Below, piece after piece: positions 1 to 9,105 of a DNA stretch of 64,000 nucleotides. The stretch comes from Catellatospora citrea. GTDB lineage: Bacteria; Actinomycetota; Actinomycetes; Mycobacteriales; Micromonosporaceae. The DNA lies in contig NZ_RAPR01000001.1 of the NCBI RefSeq assembly GCF_003610235.1, positions 558,001 through 622,000 on the forward strand, written 5' to 3'. A program made the translations under genes and the position numbers. The stretch's first letter is position 1, and every line of letters starts with the position of its first letter. The notes under the pieces are model-generated. The model was not told the origin of the DNA, ran no database searches, and worked only from the letters and a program-made list of their open reading frames with translations.

Positions 1-1206
1 CTGTTCGAGCACTACCGGCACGCGGCCGCCGCCGCGATGGACCTGCTCGCACCCCAGGACCACCACCCCCGCCCGGCCGGCCCGCCACCGGGCGGCGACG
101 TCGTGCACACCTCCCCGGCTGAAGCATTAGCCTGGCTGGACCGGGAGCGCCCACACCTGGTCGCGATCATCCGGCAGGCCGTCGAGACCGGCGAACCCGA
201 ACACGCCTGGCAGCTGTGCCTGTGCCTGTGGCGGTACTTCTTCGCCGGCCGGTACATCGAGCAGTGGCTGCTGACCCACGAGATCGCCCTCGGCGCGGCG
301 CGGGCCGCGGGCGCACGCGGCATCGAGGGACAGCTGCTGGTCAGCCTCGGCTCTGCGCAGGCCAGCGCCGGCCGCGCCGAGGCCGCAATCGAGCTGTACA
401 CCGCCGCGGCCACCGCCCTGCGCGAGGTCGGCGACCGGTCCAACGAGGCACGCGCCGTGGCCAACCTCGGCACCGCGCTGCTGCGGCTGAGCCGGTTCGC
501 ACCGGCGCGCACCCGCTACCTGGAGGCGATCGACCTGTTCCGCGAACTCGGCGACGACGCGGGGCTGGCGCTGCAGCTGGGCAACCTCGGCGGCGTCGCG
601 GGCATCTGCGGCGACCATCCGCGCGCCGCGGCGGCGTTCGAGGAGTCGCTGGCGATCTGCCGGGTGGTCGGCGCAGGATACGGCGAGATCAGAGCGTTGA
701 TCGGGCTCGGTAGCGCCCGCCGGGAACTCGGCGACCAGACCGGCGCCCGCCAGTACCTGCATGCGGCACTGCAGCTGAGCGAAGCGCAGGGGCTGCGCAA
801 CGAACAGGCCGAAGCGCTGGTGGAACTCGCCCGGCTGCGCGTCCGCGAGGGCGACCCCGACGAGGCCGTCGAGCTGTCCACGCAGGCACTCGACATCGCA
901 CGGGCACTCGGCGACCCGAACCTGCTCGGCACCGCCTCGACCTGGGCCGCGGCCGCGCACTGCGCCACCGGGCGGCCGGACGTCTCGGTGGCGCTGCTGC
1001 GCGACGCCATCCGGCTGGGCACCGAGACCGCCAACCGGCTGCTGGTCGCGTACGCATACCGGGAACTCTGCCGCGCCGCCACGCTGACCGGCGACGAAGC
1101 CGAAGCCGACCGGTGCCAGGACCGCGCCCGTGAACTGTCCGTCGAACTGGGCGTGCCCGTGCCCTGGCCGTCACCCGCTGAACGGTGCTCCGATGTGCGC
1201 ACATGA
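1..1206 (+). CDS. C-terminal TPR part of an AfsR/SARP-type regulator (5' end outside window)
   Basis: The frame is open from the first base of the window; the first ATG is at 37, but the preceding codons read LFEHYRHAAAAA, which continues the typical pre-TPR segment of AfsR-like regulators, so the gene starts upstream. The visible 400 residues are tandem tetratricopeptide-type helices, with recurring patterns such as ALxxLGxxxxxLGD and AxxxxExALxI. In this family the TPR block follows an N-terminal SARP DNA-binding domain and an NB-ARC ATPase and is thought to bind partners; neither N-terminal domain is visible here. A second, smaller SARP-like gene follows on the same strand. It could alternatively be the tail of a LuxR- or XRE-NB-ARC-TPR protein. 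Confidence 0.75.
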   Translation: MFEHYRHAAAAAMDLLAPQDHHPRPAGPPPGGDVVHTSPAEALAWLDRERPHLVAIIRQAVETGEPEHAWQLCLCLWRYFFAGRYIEQWLLTHEIALGAARAAGARGIEGQLLVSLGSAQASAGRAEAAIELYTAAATALREVGDRSNEARAVANLGTALLRLSRFAPARTRYLEAIDLFRELGDDAGLALQLGNLGGVAGICGDHPRAAAAFEESLAICRVVGAGYGEIRALIGLGSARRELGDQTGARQYLHAALQLSEAQGLRNEQAEALVELARLRVREGDPDEAVELSTQALDIARALGDPNLLGTASTWAAAAHCATGRPDVSVALLRDAIRLGTETANRLLVAYAYRELCRAATLTGDEAEADRCQDRARELSVELGVPVPWPSPAERCSDVRT

Positions 1207-1210
1207 GCGC

Positions 1211-1230
1211 GTACGAGATCGTACGAGATC
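1211..1230 (+). repeat. Perfect tandem 10-bp direct repeat upstream of the SARP-like gene
   Basis: GTACGAGATC occurs twice in immediate tandem, starting just after the stop codon of the TPR gene and 87 bases before the proposed GTG start of the SARP-like gene. SARP regulators are known to bind short direct repeats spaced about one helical turn apart, so this is a candidate operator. No binding evidence can come from the sequence alone. Confidence 0.35.
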
Positions 1231-1316
1231 AACGCGCCGGCGGCCCCGCGCTGCGACGATACCCGCACGGATCAGCAGGCGACCGGCCCAGCCGGGCAGC
1301 CAGCGGGGAGGCAGTT

Positions 1317-2105
1317 GTGCAGACGATCAGTATGTTCGGGCCCATGGTCGCCACCGGCGTCGACCTCACCGAGATCGACGCACCACCCCGGCGGGTCCGG
1401 GCGATCCTGGCCATGCTCCTCCTCGAACCGCGGCGCAGCGTGCTACGCCAGCGCATCGGCGACGAACTGTGGGGTGACCGCCCCCCGCCCTCGGCCGCGG
1501 GCAACCTGCGCAACCACCTGGCCACGCTGCGCCAGTGGCTCAACGTGCGCCTGCGGCTCGCCCCGCAGCTGACCACGCAGGGCGAGGTGGTCTCGCTGCG
1601 GCTGTCCGCCGACGTCGGCTTCGACCTGGACGAGTTCCGGACCGCGCTCGACGCCGGGCGCAACGCTCGGGGCGTGGACCCGCACGAGGCCGAGCGCTGC
1701 CTGGACCGCGCGATCGGGGTCCGGCGCGGGCGGCCGTTCCAGGACATCCCGTGCGGCCCGGTGCTGTCGGCGACGGGGGTGCTGCTGGACTCGCTATGGC
1801 AGGCGGCGGTCGAGGAGCACGCGGGTCTGCTGCTGTGGCTCGGCAGGCACGAGCAGGCAAGGGAGAGGCTGCAGTTCTTCGTCGCCGAGCACCCGACCCG
1901 TGAGCGCGCCTGGACGGTGCTGATGGCGGCCTGCCAGGCGAGCGCCGACACGGCCGGCGGCCTGGCGGCATACCGGGCCGCTCGGGCCGCGCTGAACGAC
2001 GAGCTAGGCGTCGAGCCCGGTGCGGAGCTGCAGGCCGCCCACCGTTCGCTGCTGCGGCGCGAGCCCATCGAACTGCCCTGGCAGCCGATGGACGCGCCGG
2101 TCTGA
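1317..2105 (+). CDS. SARP-like transcriptional regulator (winged helix plus BTAD domain)
   Basis: The 262-aa protein begins with an OmpR/PhoB-like winged helix (residues about 1-90, including RRVRAILAMLLLEPRR and RNHLATLRQWL). A bacterial transcriptional activation domain of helical repeats follows (about 100-255, ending AYRAARAALNDELGVEPGAEL). This is the minimal SARP layout, without ATPase or TPR. Such proteins activate secondary-metabolite or morphological genes by binding direct repeats; the target here is unknown. I chose GTG at 1317 because GGGGAGG lies five bases upstream and the protein then starts right at the winged helix. An in-frame ATG at 1185 would add a poorly conserved tail and overlap the previous gene by 22 bases. 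The tandem repeat at 1211-1230 may be autoregulatory. Confidence 0.8.
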   Translation: MQTISMFGPMVATGVDLTEIDAPPRRVRAILAMLLLEPRRSVLRQRIGDELWGDRPPPSAAGNLRNHLATLRQWLNVRLRLAPQLTTQGEVVSLRLSADVGFDLDEFRTALDAGRNARGVDPHEAERCLDRAIGVRRGRPFQDIPCGPVLSATGVLLDSLWQAAVEEHAGLLLWLGRHEQARERLQFFVAEHPTRERAWTVLMAACQASADTAGGLAAYRAARAALNDELGVEPGAELQAAHRSLLRREPIELPWQPMDAPV

Positions 2106-2149
2106 CCGCGGCGCCGGCTGTCGTCGGCGCGGGCTGCCCGGAGTCAGGT

Positions 2150-5100
2150 TCACGGGTTCTGCCATCGTCTGGCGTCTTCGGCGGAGAGTGGTTTGGAGTA
2201 CAGGTAGCCCTGGCCGTAGCGGCAGCCGGCGGCACGTAGCAGGTCGCGTTCCCGGGGCTGTTCGATGCCTTCGGCGACGACCTCCAGGTGCATGGTCTCG
2301 GCCAGTTTGATGATGCCGGCGACGAAGTCGGCCTGCTGGCGGGACGTGGCGATGGTGGAGGTGAACACCCGGTCGAGTTTGAGGACGTCCAGTGGCATGT
2401 GGCGCAGGTAGTTCAACGCCGAGTAGCCGGTGCCGAAGTCGTCGATGGCCATGCGTACCCCGGTCCGCCGTAGCTCGCCGAGGTCGTGCCAGACCTGTTC
2501 GTCGTCGGCGAGCAGCAGGCTCTCGGTGATCTCCAGCATCAGCCGGTCCGCGGGCAGTGCCGCGGCGGCGAGCGTCTGCTGTACGGCGTCGGCGAAGCCC
2601 TCGGCGTGGAACTGCCGCACGGACACGTTGACGCTGACATACGGTGCCGTCCGGGCGTTCGTCTGCCAGGTGGCGGCGGTGTCGACGGCCTCCCGCAGCA
2701 CCCAGGTGCCGATCGCGAGGATGGTGTCGGACTCCTCGGCGATGTCGATGAACTCCGCGGGTCCGAGCCGTCCCCGGGTGGGATGGTTCCACCGCACCAG
2801 TGCCTCGAACCCGACGGTGACGGCGTCGGCGAGCCGCACGATGGGCTGGAATTCCAGGAACAGCTGCCCGTCCGCTGCGGCCCGCTCCAGTTCGGAGCGC
2901 AGTCGCATGCGCTGCACGGCGTCAGCGCCCAGGCTTGCGTCGTAGCGGCACCAGCGGCCCTTGCCCTCGGCTTTGGCGGCGTACAGCGCCAGGTCCGCCT
3001 GCCGTAGCAGGTCCACGGCGTTGGGGGCGTCCGCGGTGCAGGACACGCCCACGCTGGCCCGGCCCGACAGCGGCCGGCCGTCGAGCGTGAAGGGTCGATC
3101 GAGCGCGGCGACGAGGTGCTGTGCGGCCGTTTCGATGCTGCTGACGTCGGGTGCGGTCGGGACGAGGACGGCGAACTCGTCGCCGCCGAGCCGGGCGGGG
3201 GTGTCGTGCGGACCCAGCACCGCCAACAGGCGCTTTGCCACCTCGCGCAGGAGACGGTCGCCTGTCTCGTGTCCCAGCGTATCGTTGACGATCTTGAAGT
3301 CGTCGAGGTCGACGAACAGCACCCCGGCGAGCAGGCCCGAACCGCGGGCCTGCTCGGTCACCTCCTGCAACCGGGCACGGAACGCAACCCGGTTGGCCAA
3401 GCCGGTCAGCGAGTCGTGGTAGGCCAGGTAGGTCAGCCTGCGTTGCAGCCGCCGCTGCTCGGTGACGTCGCGCAGGGTGACCACGATGCCGGCGACCGCC
3501 GGTTCCTCGCCCAGGTCCTGACATACCGCCTCGACCTGGACTCGCGCGCCGTCACCGGCCATGACCCAGTCCGACGGTTGCGGGGTGTCGACCTTGGCGC
3601 TGGCGAGCTGGTCTCGGGCGGTGTCCCGGCACTCCGGCGCGACCAGGTCGAGCAGGGGCCGGCCGAGCGTCATCACCGGCCCGAACAGGCGGGCGGCGGA
3701 CGGGCTGGCGTAACGCACCCGCCAGCTCGCAGGCTCGACGATGAGGATCACATCCGCGGCGTTCTGCACCAGCGCCCGAAAGTACAGTTCACTGTCCCGT
3801 CGGGTGATCTCCGCGGTGAGGGTGAGGCGCTCCAGCGCCTGAGCCGCGGCCGAGGCCAGGGTCTGCATGGACGCCTGGAGCACGTCGAGCTGCCGTCCGG
3901 ATGATCGCAGGATCAACATGCCCAGGTCGGCGTCGGCGGGCCCGCGCTCATCCAGGCGCAGCGGGCACACCAGCACGGACGTCGCGGGCCCGGTCGGCGG
4001 GCCGAGGTCCGCCGGCGGCGCGCTCGCCACGATCGACACGTCGGGTGTGTCACGCGGGGTGAACACGTCGTGGTGACCGCCATCGTTGATGATCACCTGG
4101 ACGGCGTGGGGGGTGTTGCCCGCCGCCAGGCGCTCGACCGCGTCCTGCAGTGCGGCGCGCACCGCCGGCACGTCGCGGGCCGAGGCCAGCCGTGCGCTCG
4201 CGGCCCGCACGATCTCCGCGCGGTCGGTATGGCGGCGGTGATCGGCGAGGAGCCCGAACAGCCGTATCGCGAACAGCAGCGCGGTGATGCCGGCGGCGAC
4301 GCCGATGGCCGACGCATGCGGCACCCGGCCGCGTGCCGCCTCGAACACCAGCAGGGCCTGCGGCAGCAGGCAGGCCGCCAACAGTGACACCTGCCTGCCG
4401 ATGCACACCTCGGCGGACACCACCCGGGCCGGTCGGGTGAGCTCGGCCATCGAGGGGTGCAGCGCAGCGGCCGCCCAGCCGCCGTAACACAGCAGCCAGG
4501 CGACCCTGGCCGGCCAGCCCGCCTGGCCGTGGCCGTGCAACTGCTCGGTCCCGTACGCGGTGTCCGCGACCAGCAGCCCGACCGCGCCGACGCACAGCAG
4601 CACCACCGCGGGGCTGAACCCATGCACGATGACCAACCGCGCCACGATGGCCAGCACCAGCAGGTCCCCGACCGGATAGGCCACGATCAGCACGCGCTGG
4701 AGCAGGGACAGTCCCGGGTCGAACAGGTGCGGAGAGATCAGGAAGACCCACGACAGCAGACCGAGCCCGCCGAGGATGACCATGGCGTCCACCGGCAGCA
4801 GCGGCACGCGCGTGCGGGCCATGCTGCGCGACAGGCCCAGCATCCCGACGATCAGCGGCGGGTACATCCCGAGGTAGAAGACGTCCGCCACCGAAGGGTA
4901 CGGCCCGTCCACTTCGCCCGCATAGGTGAGGAGGTCGTATACGGCTTCCCCCGCGATCGACAGGAACACCCCGGTGGCGATCAGCAGCCAGGGCCAGGTC
5001 CGCGCCGGACGGTTGCGCCGCACCCCGACCACGATCGCCGCGACACTGATCAAACCGATCGAGGTCCAGATGACGTCGGCGACCCGGTCCGGCACCCAGA

Positions 5101-5173
5101 ACACCGCCACCGAGCCGGCCAACCACACCAGCGTGTAGACCACCAGCGGCACGGTCAACACCCGCCTCGCCAT
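2150..5173 (-). CDS. Membrane-bound PAS-GGDEF-EAL cyclic-di-GMP turnover protein
   Basis: The 1007-aa protein starts with a hydrophobic region of about eight to ten membrane helices (residues 1-300). A GAF-like region (about 330-490) and a PAS domain (about 500-620) follow, then a GGDEF domain with an intact GGDEF motif at 663-667 and an EAL domain with EAL at 790-792, DDFGTGYSAL and VVAEGIEQ. Both catalytic signatures are intact, so it could make and degrade cyclic di-GMP; which activity dominates cannot be read from sequence. Start ATG at 5173 was chosen because it opens directly on the first membrane helix; an upstream ATG at 5332 adds a Cys-rich stretch unlike the family. It is transcribed divergently from the small gene at 5431. 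Confidence 0.9.
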   Translation of the reverse strand: MARRVLTVPLVVYTLVWLAGSVAVFWVPDRVADVIWTSIGLISVAAIVVGVRRNRPARTWPWLLIATGVFLSIAGEAVYDLLTYAGEVDGPYPSVADVFYLGMYPPLIVGMLGLSRSMARTRVPLLPVDAMVILGGLGLLSWVFLISPHLFDPGLSLLQRVLIVAYPVGDLLVLAIVARLVIVHGFSPAVVLLCVGAVGLLVADTAYGTEQLHGHGQAGWPARVAWLLCYGGWAAAALHPSMAELTRPARVVSAEVCIGRQVSLLAACLLPQALLVFEAARGRVPHASAIGVAAGITALLFAIRLFGLLADHRRHTDRAEIVRAASARLASARDVPAVRAALQDAVERLAAGNTPHAVQVIINDGGHHDVFTPRDTPDVSIVASAPPADLGPPTGPATSVLVCPLRLDERGPADADLGMLILRSSGRQLDVLQASMQTLASAAAQALERLTLTAEITRRDSELYFRALVQNAADVILIVEPASWRVRYASPSAARLFGPVMTLGRPLLDLVAPECRDTARDQLASAKVDTPQPSDWVMAGDGARVQVEAVCQDLGEEPAVAGIVVTLRDVTEQRRLQRRLTYLAYHDSLTGLANRVAFRARLQEVTEQARGSGLLAGVLFVDLDDFKIVNDTLGHETGDRLLREVAKRLLAVLGPHDTPARLGGDEFAVLVPTAPDVSSIETAAQHLVAALDRPFTLDGRPLSGRASVGVSCTADAPNAVDLLRQADLALYAAKAEGKGRWCRYDASLGADAVQRMRLRSELERAAADGQLFLEFQPIVRLADAVTVGFEALVRWNHPTRGRLGPAEFIDIAEESDTILAIGTWVLREAVDTAATWQTNARTAPYVSVNVSVRQFHAEGFADAVQQTLAAAALPADRLMLEITESLLLADDEQVWHDLGELRRTGVRMAIDDFGTGYSALNYLRHMPLDVLKLDRVFTSTIATSRQQADFVAGIIKLAETMHLEVVAEGIEQPRERDLLRAAGCRYGQGYLYSKPLSAEDARRWQNP

Positions 5174-5371
5174 CTGCCCAGCCGATCCGCAATCGGATAG
5201 GCACCGGCCGCTACCTCGGCAAACACTCAGATGATCATAACTTGGACCTTCCGCATCGCGGGCCACTTCCGTCACGGTCACGCACGACACCCCCGTCCAC
5301 GGTGAACACCGGCTGGTCAGCCGAAGCGCCATAGGTTTCAGGCAAAAGGATTGGTATCTCCCGTTTCCTGC

Positions 5372-5377
5372 TAACGT
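5372..5377 (+). promoter_or_regulatory. Possible -10 element (TAACGT) for the 5431/pirin pair
   Basis: TAACGT matches the actinobacterial TANNNT -10 pattern. A TTGGTA sequence 15 bases upstream (5351-5356) could serve as a -35. It would place the transcription start around 5384, giving a leader of about 47 bases before the ATG at 5431, which has its own ribosome site. Confidence 0.3.
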
Positions 5378-5430
5378 GCGATCCGGGCCTCGTGACGCGA
5401 GAGTCTTGTAGGCGCGGCCACGGGGGAAGC

Positions 5431-5658
5431 ATGACCGACTTGCGCTATCGGATGATCATGGCGCTGAACGCGATCGACCTGGGCAACCCCCTGTGCGAGC
5501 AGGTGGCGTCCGTCTGCGCCGAGATCTCGGAGCAGTACTGCGCCGAGCTGCACATCGCCTCCGAGGTCGAGCAGATCATGCTCTCCCACGACCCGCTCGC
5601 CGGCTCCGGCCGCACCCCCGGCGACGGCCCAGGCAGCACGGTCAGGATGCCGGCATGA
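5431..5658 (+). CDS. Small protein of unknown function coupled to pirin
   Basis: A 75-aa protein starting MTDLRYRMIMALNAIDLG, with GGGGGAAG just upstream of the ATG. I do not recognise the family. Residues 1-50 look amphipathic and helical, with three cysteines (CEQ, CAE, CAE contexts); the last 20 residues are a disordered Gly/Pro/Ser tail. Its stop overlaps the start of the pirin gene (ATGA at 5655-5658), so the two are almost certainly co-translated. No membrane segment or signal peptide is present. Confidence 0.6.
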   Translation: MTDLRYRMIMALNAIDLGNPLCEQVASVCAEISEQYCAELHIASEVEQIMLSHDPLAGSGRTPGDGPGSTVRMPA

Positions 5659-6434
5659 GTGCGGCACGGGCCAACCTGACGCCGTCGGTGGACGTGCGCC
5701 GGGCCGGGGACCGGTTCTGGACCAGGCTCGGCTGGCTGGACTCGAAGCACTCGTTCTCGTTCTCGCGCCACTACGACCCGCAGAACACCCACCACGGGCT
5801 GCTGCTGGTCAACAACGACGACGTCGTGCACGCCGGGACCGGCTTCGAGACACACCCCCACGAGGACATGGAGATCGTCACCTGGGTGCTCGCCGGGTCG
5901 CTGGTCCACCAGGACTCCACCGGCCACTCGGGGATCATCTACCCGGGCCTGGCGCAGCGGATGAGTGCCGGCACCGGGATCCTGCACTCGGAGAAGAACG
6001 ACTCCTGGCGGCTGGATCACACCACGCCACACCGCGACCCGGTGCACTTCGTCCAGATGTGGGTGGTGCCCGACGAGGACGGCGTCACCCCGGGTTACGA
6101 GCAGCAGGAGATCCCGGACGAACAATTGCGCGCCAACCTGGTCGCGGTGGCCTCGGGCATGGACAAGCACGCCGACAGCGCCGCGATCCGCATCCGCAAC
6201 CGCCATGCCGCGCTGTACGCGGCACGTCTCGCTCCCGGTGAGACCGTCCCGTGCCCGCAGGCGCCGTTCGTGCACCTGTTCGTCGCGCGAGGAAAGATCA
6301 GCCTGGAGGGCAGCGGCGAACTGTCCACCGGAGACGCCGTGCGGATGACGGCGACCGGCGGTCAGCAGATCACCGCCGTCGAGGACGCCGAGATCCTGAT
6401 CTGGGAGATGCACGCCGCGGTCCGCATGGGCTGA
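5655..6434 (+). CDS. Pirin family protein (bicupin)
   Basis: The 259-aa protein carries the pirin N-terminal cupin: HPHEDMEIVTWVLAG, then SAGTGILHSEKN and PVHFVQMWVVPDE. The His/His/Glu metal-binding set sits in the HPHEDMEI region with a further His in GILHSE. A second, shorter cupin-like half covers about residues 170-255. Pirins are iron-binding cytoplasmic proteins; some act as quercetin dioxygenases, others as redox-responsive regulators, and the role here is not decided by sequence. Start ATG at 5655 overlaps the stop of the upstream small gene by four bases; the longer frame upstream is an out-of-frame reading of that gene. The next gene, mdcA, follows after 140 bases. Confidence 0.9.
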   Translation: MSAARANLTPSVDVRRAGDRFWTRLGWLDSKHSFSFSRHYDPQNTHHGLLLVNNDDVVHAGTGFETHPHEDMEIVTWVLAGSLVHQDSTGHSGIIYPGLAQRMSAGTGILHSEKNDSWRLDHTTPHRDPVHFVQMWVVPDEDGVTPGYEQQEIPDEQLRANLVAVASGMDKHADSAAIRIRNRHAALYAARLAPGETVPCPQAPFVHLFVARGKISLEGSGELSTGDAVRMTATGGQQITAVEDAEILIWEMHAAVRMG

Positions 6435-6562
6435 ACCGCCCGCTCGACCGACTGCGGCACTGCTGATCTCTTTGCTGCCCGTGGTGCCGCACCCGCCGTT
6501 GCGGGCTCATGACCTGGGACGTCGATTCAGGCAAGCGACCACGGGGATCCGTACCGGATCGC

Positions 6563-6568
6563 TAGCGT
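6563..6568 (+). promoter_or_regulatory. Candidate -10 box of a leaderless mdc operon promoter
   Basis: TAGCGT, a TANNNT-type -10 element, ends six bases before the GTG start of mdcA at 6575. No Shine-Dalgarno sequence precedes that GTG. This spacing is typical of leaderless actinobacterial transcripts, where transcription begins at the start codon. No clear -35 is seen. Confidence 0.4.
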
Positions 6569-6574
6569 GATGAT

Positions 6575-8236
6575 GTGCGGACTGACGGGGCATCGGCCGG
6601 CCGGGTCTGGGACAGCCGGCGCACCGACAAGGCCAGCCGCCTGGCCGAGGCGGCCGGGCACGTCGACGGCAAGCTGATCCGGCCCGACGCGCTCGGCCGG
6701 GTGCTGGAGGCGGTGATCCGGCCCGGGGACCGGGTCGCGCTGGAGGGCGACAACCAGAAGCAGGCCGACTTCCTGTCCCGCACGCTGGCCTCGTGCGACC
6801 CGCACAAGCTGCACGATCTGCACATGCTCATCGGTTCGGTGTCGCGTAGCGAGCACCTGGACCTGTTCGAGCAGGGCATCGCCACCAAGCTGGACCTGGC
6901 CTACGCGGGGCCGCAGAGCGTACGCATCGCCCAGCTCGTCGCCGACGGCACGGTGTCGATCGGCGCCATCCACACCTACGTCGAGCTGTACGCCCGCATG
7001 GTGGTCGACCTGCGGCCCGATGTCGCACTGCTGTGCGCTTCGGCGGCAGACGAGCACGGCAACCTCTACACCGGCCCGAACACCGAGGACACGCCGATCA
7101 TCGCCGAGGCCGCGGCGTTCCACGACGGCGTGGTGGTCGTGCAGGCTGACGAGATCGTGAAGGTCGGAGGCCTGCCCCGGGTGGACATCCCCGGCGACTG
7201 GGTCGATCTGGTCGTGCAGGCCGACCGGCCGTTCTTCCTCGAGCCGCTGTTCACCCGCGATCCGAAGGCCATCGGCCCGGTGCAGATCCTGCAGGCGATG
7301 ATCGCCCTGCGTGGCGTCTACGAGCGCCATCAGGTGGTGTCGCTCAACCACGGCGTCGGGTTCAGCACGGCCGCGATCGAACTGATCCTGCCGACCTACG
7401 GCGAGCAACTCGGGCTGCGTGGCAAGATCTGCCGCAACTGGACGCTCAACCCGCACCCCACGCTCATCCCGGCCATCGAGTCCGGCTGGGTGGAGACGAT
7501 TCACAGCTTCGGCGGCGAGTCCGGCATGAACCGGTACGTGGCCTCGCGGCCGGACGTGTTCTTCACCGGCGCGGACGGGTCGCTGCGCTCCAACCGGGTG
7601 CTGTGCCAGCTCGCCGGCCAGTACGCGATCGACATGTTCATCGGCTCGACGCTGCAGATGGACGCCGAGGCCAACTCGTCCACGGTGACCGAGGGCCGGC
7701 TGTCGGGCTTCGGCGGCGCGCCGAACATGGGCCACGACCCGCACGGGCGGCGCCACTCCTCCCACGCCTGGCTGGACCTGAGCCACGGCGACGGCGCCGA
7801 CCTGCGGGGCCGCAAACTGGTCGTGCAGATCGTCGAGACGTTCCAGTCCAGTGGCGTGCCCACGTTCGTGGAATCCCTCGACGCCATCGAGGTGGGCCGC
7901 AGTGCGGGCATGCCCGTGCCACCGGTGATGATCTACGGCGACGACGTCAGTCACGTCGTCACCGAGGAGGGCGTGGCATACCTGTACCGGACCGATTCGC
8001 TCGCCGAGCGCAGGCAGGCGCTGGCCGCGATCGCCGGGGTCACCGCCCTGGGGCGGTCCGCGGATGCGGACGCGCTGGCGCGGATGCGCCGCGACGGGCT
8101 GGTGGCGCTGCCCGCCGACCTCAAGGTCGACCCGACCCTGGCGACGCGGTCGCTGCTGGCCGCACACAGCATCGGTGACCTGGTGGCGTGGTCCGGTGGC
8201 CTGTACGAGCCCCCGGCCCGATTCCGGAACTGGTGA
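6575..8236 (+). CDS. mdcA: Malonate decarboxylase subunit alpha (acyl-carrier-protein transferase)
   Basis: The 553-aa protein matches MdcA in length (about 550 aa) and along its whole sequence, including RPGDRVALEGDNQKQADFL near the N-terminus, LNHGVGFSTAAIEL, and GRLSGFGGAPNMGHDPHGRR. MdcA swaps acetyl for malonyl on the acyl-carrier subunit MdcC, giving malonyl-S-MdcC and acetate as the first half of malonate decarboxylation in the cytoplasm. It is first in a tightly packed operon with mdcB, mdcC, mdcDE, mdcG and mdcH. The GTG start has no Shine-Dalgarno but does have a -10-like box six bases upstream, suggesting a leaderless mRNA. Confidence 0.95.
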   Translation: MRTDGASAGRVWDSRRTDKASRLAEAAGHVDGKLIRPDALGRVLEAVIRPGDRVALEGDNQKQADFLSRTLASCDPHKLHDLHMLIGSVSRSEHLDLFEQGIATKLDLAYAGPQSVRIAQLVADGTVSIGAIHTYVELYARMVVDLRPDVALLCASAADEHGNLYTGPNTEDTPIIAEAAAFHDGVVVVQADEIVKVGGLPRVDIPGDWVDLVVQADRPFFLEPLFTRDPKAIGPVQILQAMIALRGVYERHQVVSLNHGVGFSTAAIELILPTYGEQLGLRGKICRNWTLNPHPTLIPAIESGWVETIHSFGGESGMNRYVASRPDVFFTGADGSLRSNRVLCQLAGQYAIDMFIGSTLQMDAEANSSTVTEGRLSGFGGAPNMGHDPHGRRHSSHAWLDLSHGDGADLRGRKLVVQIVETFQSSGVPTFVESLDAIEVGRSAGMPVPPVMIYGDDVSHVVTEEGVAYLYRTDSLAERRQALAAIAGVTALGRSADADALARMRRDGLVALPADLKVDPTLATRSLLAAHSIGDLVAWSGGLYEPPARFRNW

Positions 8237-8240
8237 CGCC

Positions 8241-9104
8241 GTGCTCGCCGTCAGCAGCGCCCGCAGGACACCGGCCGGCCTCGCCGAGTCGTTGGGCGCT
8301 GTGGCCGGGCAGGCGCTGCACGACGAGGCGACGCTGACGCCCAAGCCCGGACTGGTCGACGCCCGCGGCGGCGGCGCACACCACGACATGAACCTGTCCA
8401 CGCTGCTGGACTCCGCTGCGGCCCTGGTCGCACCGATCGCGGCGTGTGCCGCGGCCGCCACGTGCCTGCCGCTGGGCCGGGACCTGCGCGCCGTGATCGG
8501 CGTGATCGGCCGTGACGGCGAGCAGCGGATGCTCGCCGCCACCGGTGGCGTCAACACCCACCGCGGCGCCCTGTGGGCCCTGGGGCTGCTCGCCGCGGGG
8601 ATCGCCGCGACGGGCACGGTCGGCGGCGCCCGTGGTTTCGCCGCACGCCTGGCTGCGGTCGCCGACCCGGCGCGCGAAGCGCGGCCGGCGTCGCACGGTT
8701 CGCGGGTGCACCGGGTTTTCGGTGCCACCGGGGCCAGGGGCGAGGCCCGCCGGGGCTTCCCGCACGCCGTCGACGTGGCGCTGCCGATGCTGCACGCCCG
8801 CCGCGCGGCACGACGTGATGAGCACACCGCCCGCACCGATGCGCTGCTGGCGTCGATGAGCAGCCTGGAGGACACCTGCCTGCTGCACCGCGCCGGACGA
8901 AGCGGCCTGCAGGCGGTACGTGCCGGCGCGGCCGCGGTGCTGCGCGCGGGCGGCTCGGGCGCGGCCGGCGGCGGTGCGGCACTCGACCGGCTGGACCGGC
9001 TCTGCCGGCACCGGCGGCTGTCGCCCGGCGGCAGCGGCGACGCACTCGCGGCCGCGCTGTTCCTCGACGCGGCGGGCCGCCTGCTCACCGAAGGGAGCAG
9101 CTGA
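8241..9104 (+). CDS. mdcB: Triphosphoribosyl-dephospho-CoA synthase
   Basis: The 287-aa protein has the CitG/MdcB signatures LTPKPGLVDARGGGAHHDM and TGGVNTHRGALWALG. The C-terminal LSPGGSGDALAAALFLDA is also conserved in this family. It joins ATP and 3'-dephospho-CoA into the precursor of the phosphoribosyl-dephospho-CoA prosthetic group, which MdcG then attaches to MdcC. The GTG at 8241 was chosen because it lies four bases after the mdcA stop and begins just before the conserved region; the frame extends upstream only inside mdcA. Mdc loci of Gram-negative bacteria have the same gene at this position. Confidence 0.93.
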   Translation: MLAVSSARRTPAGLAESLGAVAGQALHDEATLTPKPGLVDARGGGAHHDMNLSTLLDSAAALVAPIAACAAAATCLPLGRDLRAVIGVIGRDGEQRMLAATGGVNTHRGALWALGLLAAGIAATGTVGGARGFAARLAAVADPAREARPASHGSRVHRVFGATGARGEARRGFPHAVDVALPMLHARRAARRDEHTARTDALLASMSSLEDTCLLHRAGRSGLQAVRAGAAAVLRAGGSGAAGGGAALDRLDRLCRHRRLSPGGSGDALAAALFLDAAGRLLTEGSS

Positions 9105-9105
9105 C

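Noticed and set aside
6527..9088. 853-aa minus-strand frame across mdcA and mdcB
   Set aside because: The plus-strand mdc genes are complete and family-conserved. The minus frame shows only Ala/Arg/Val-rich repetition and no ribosome site.
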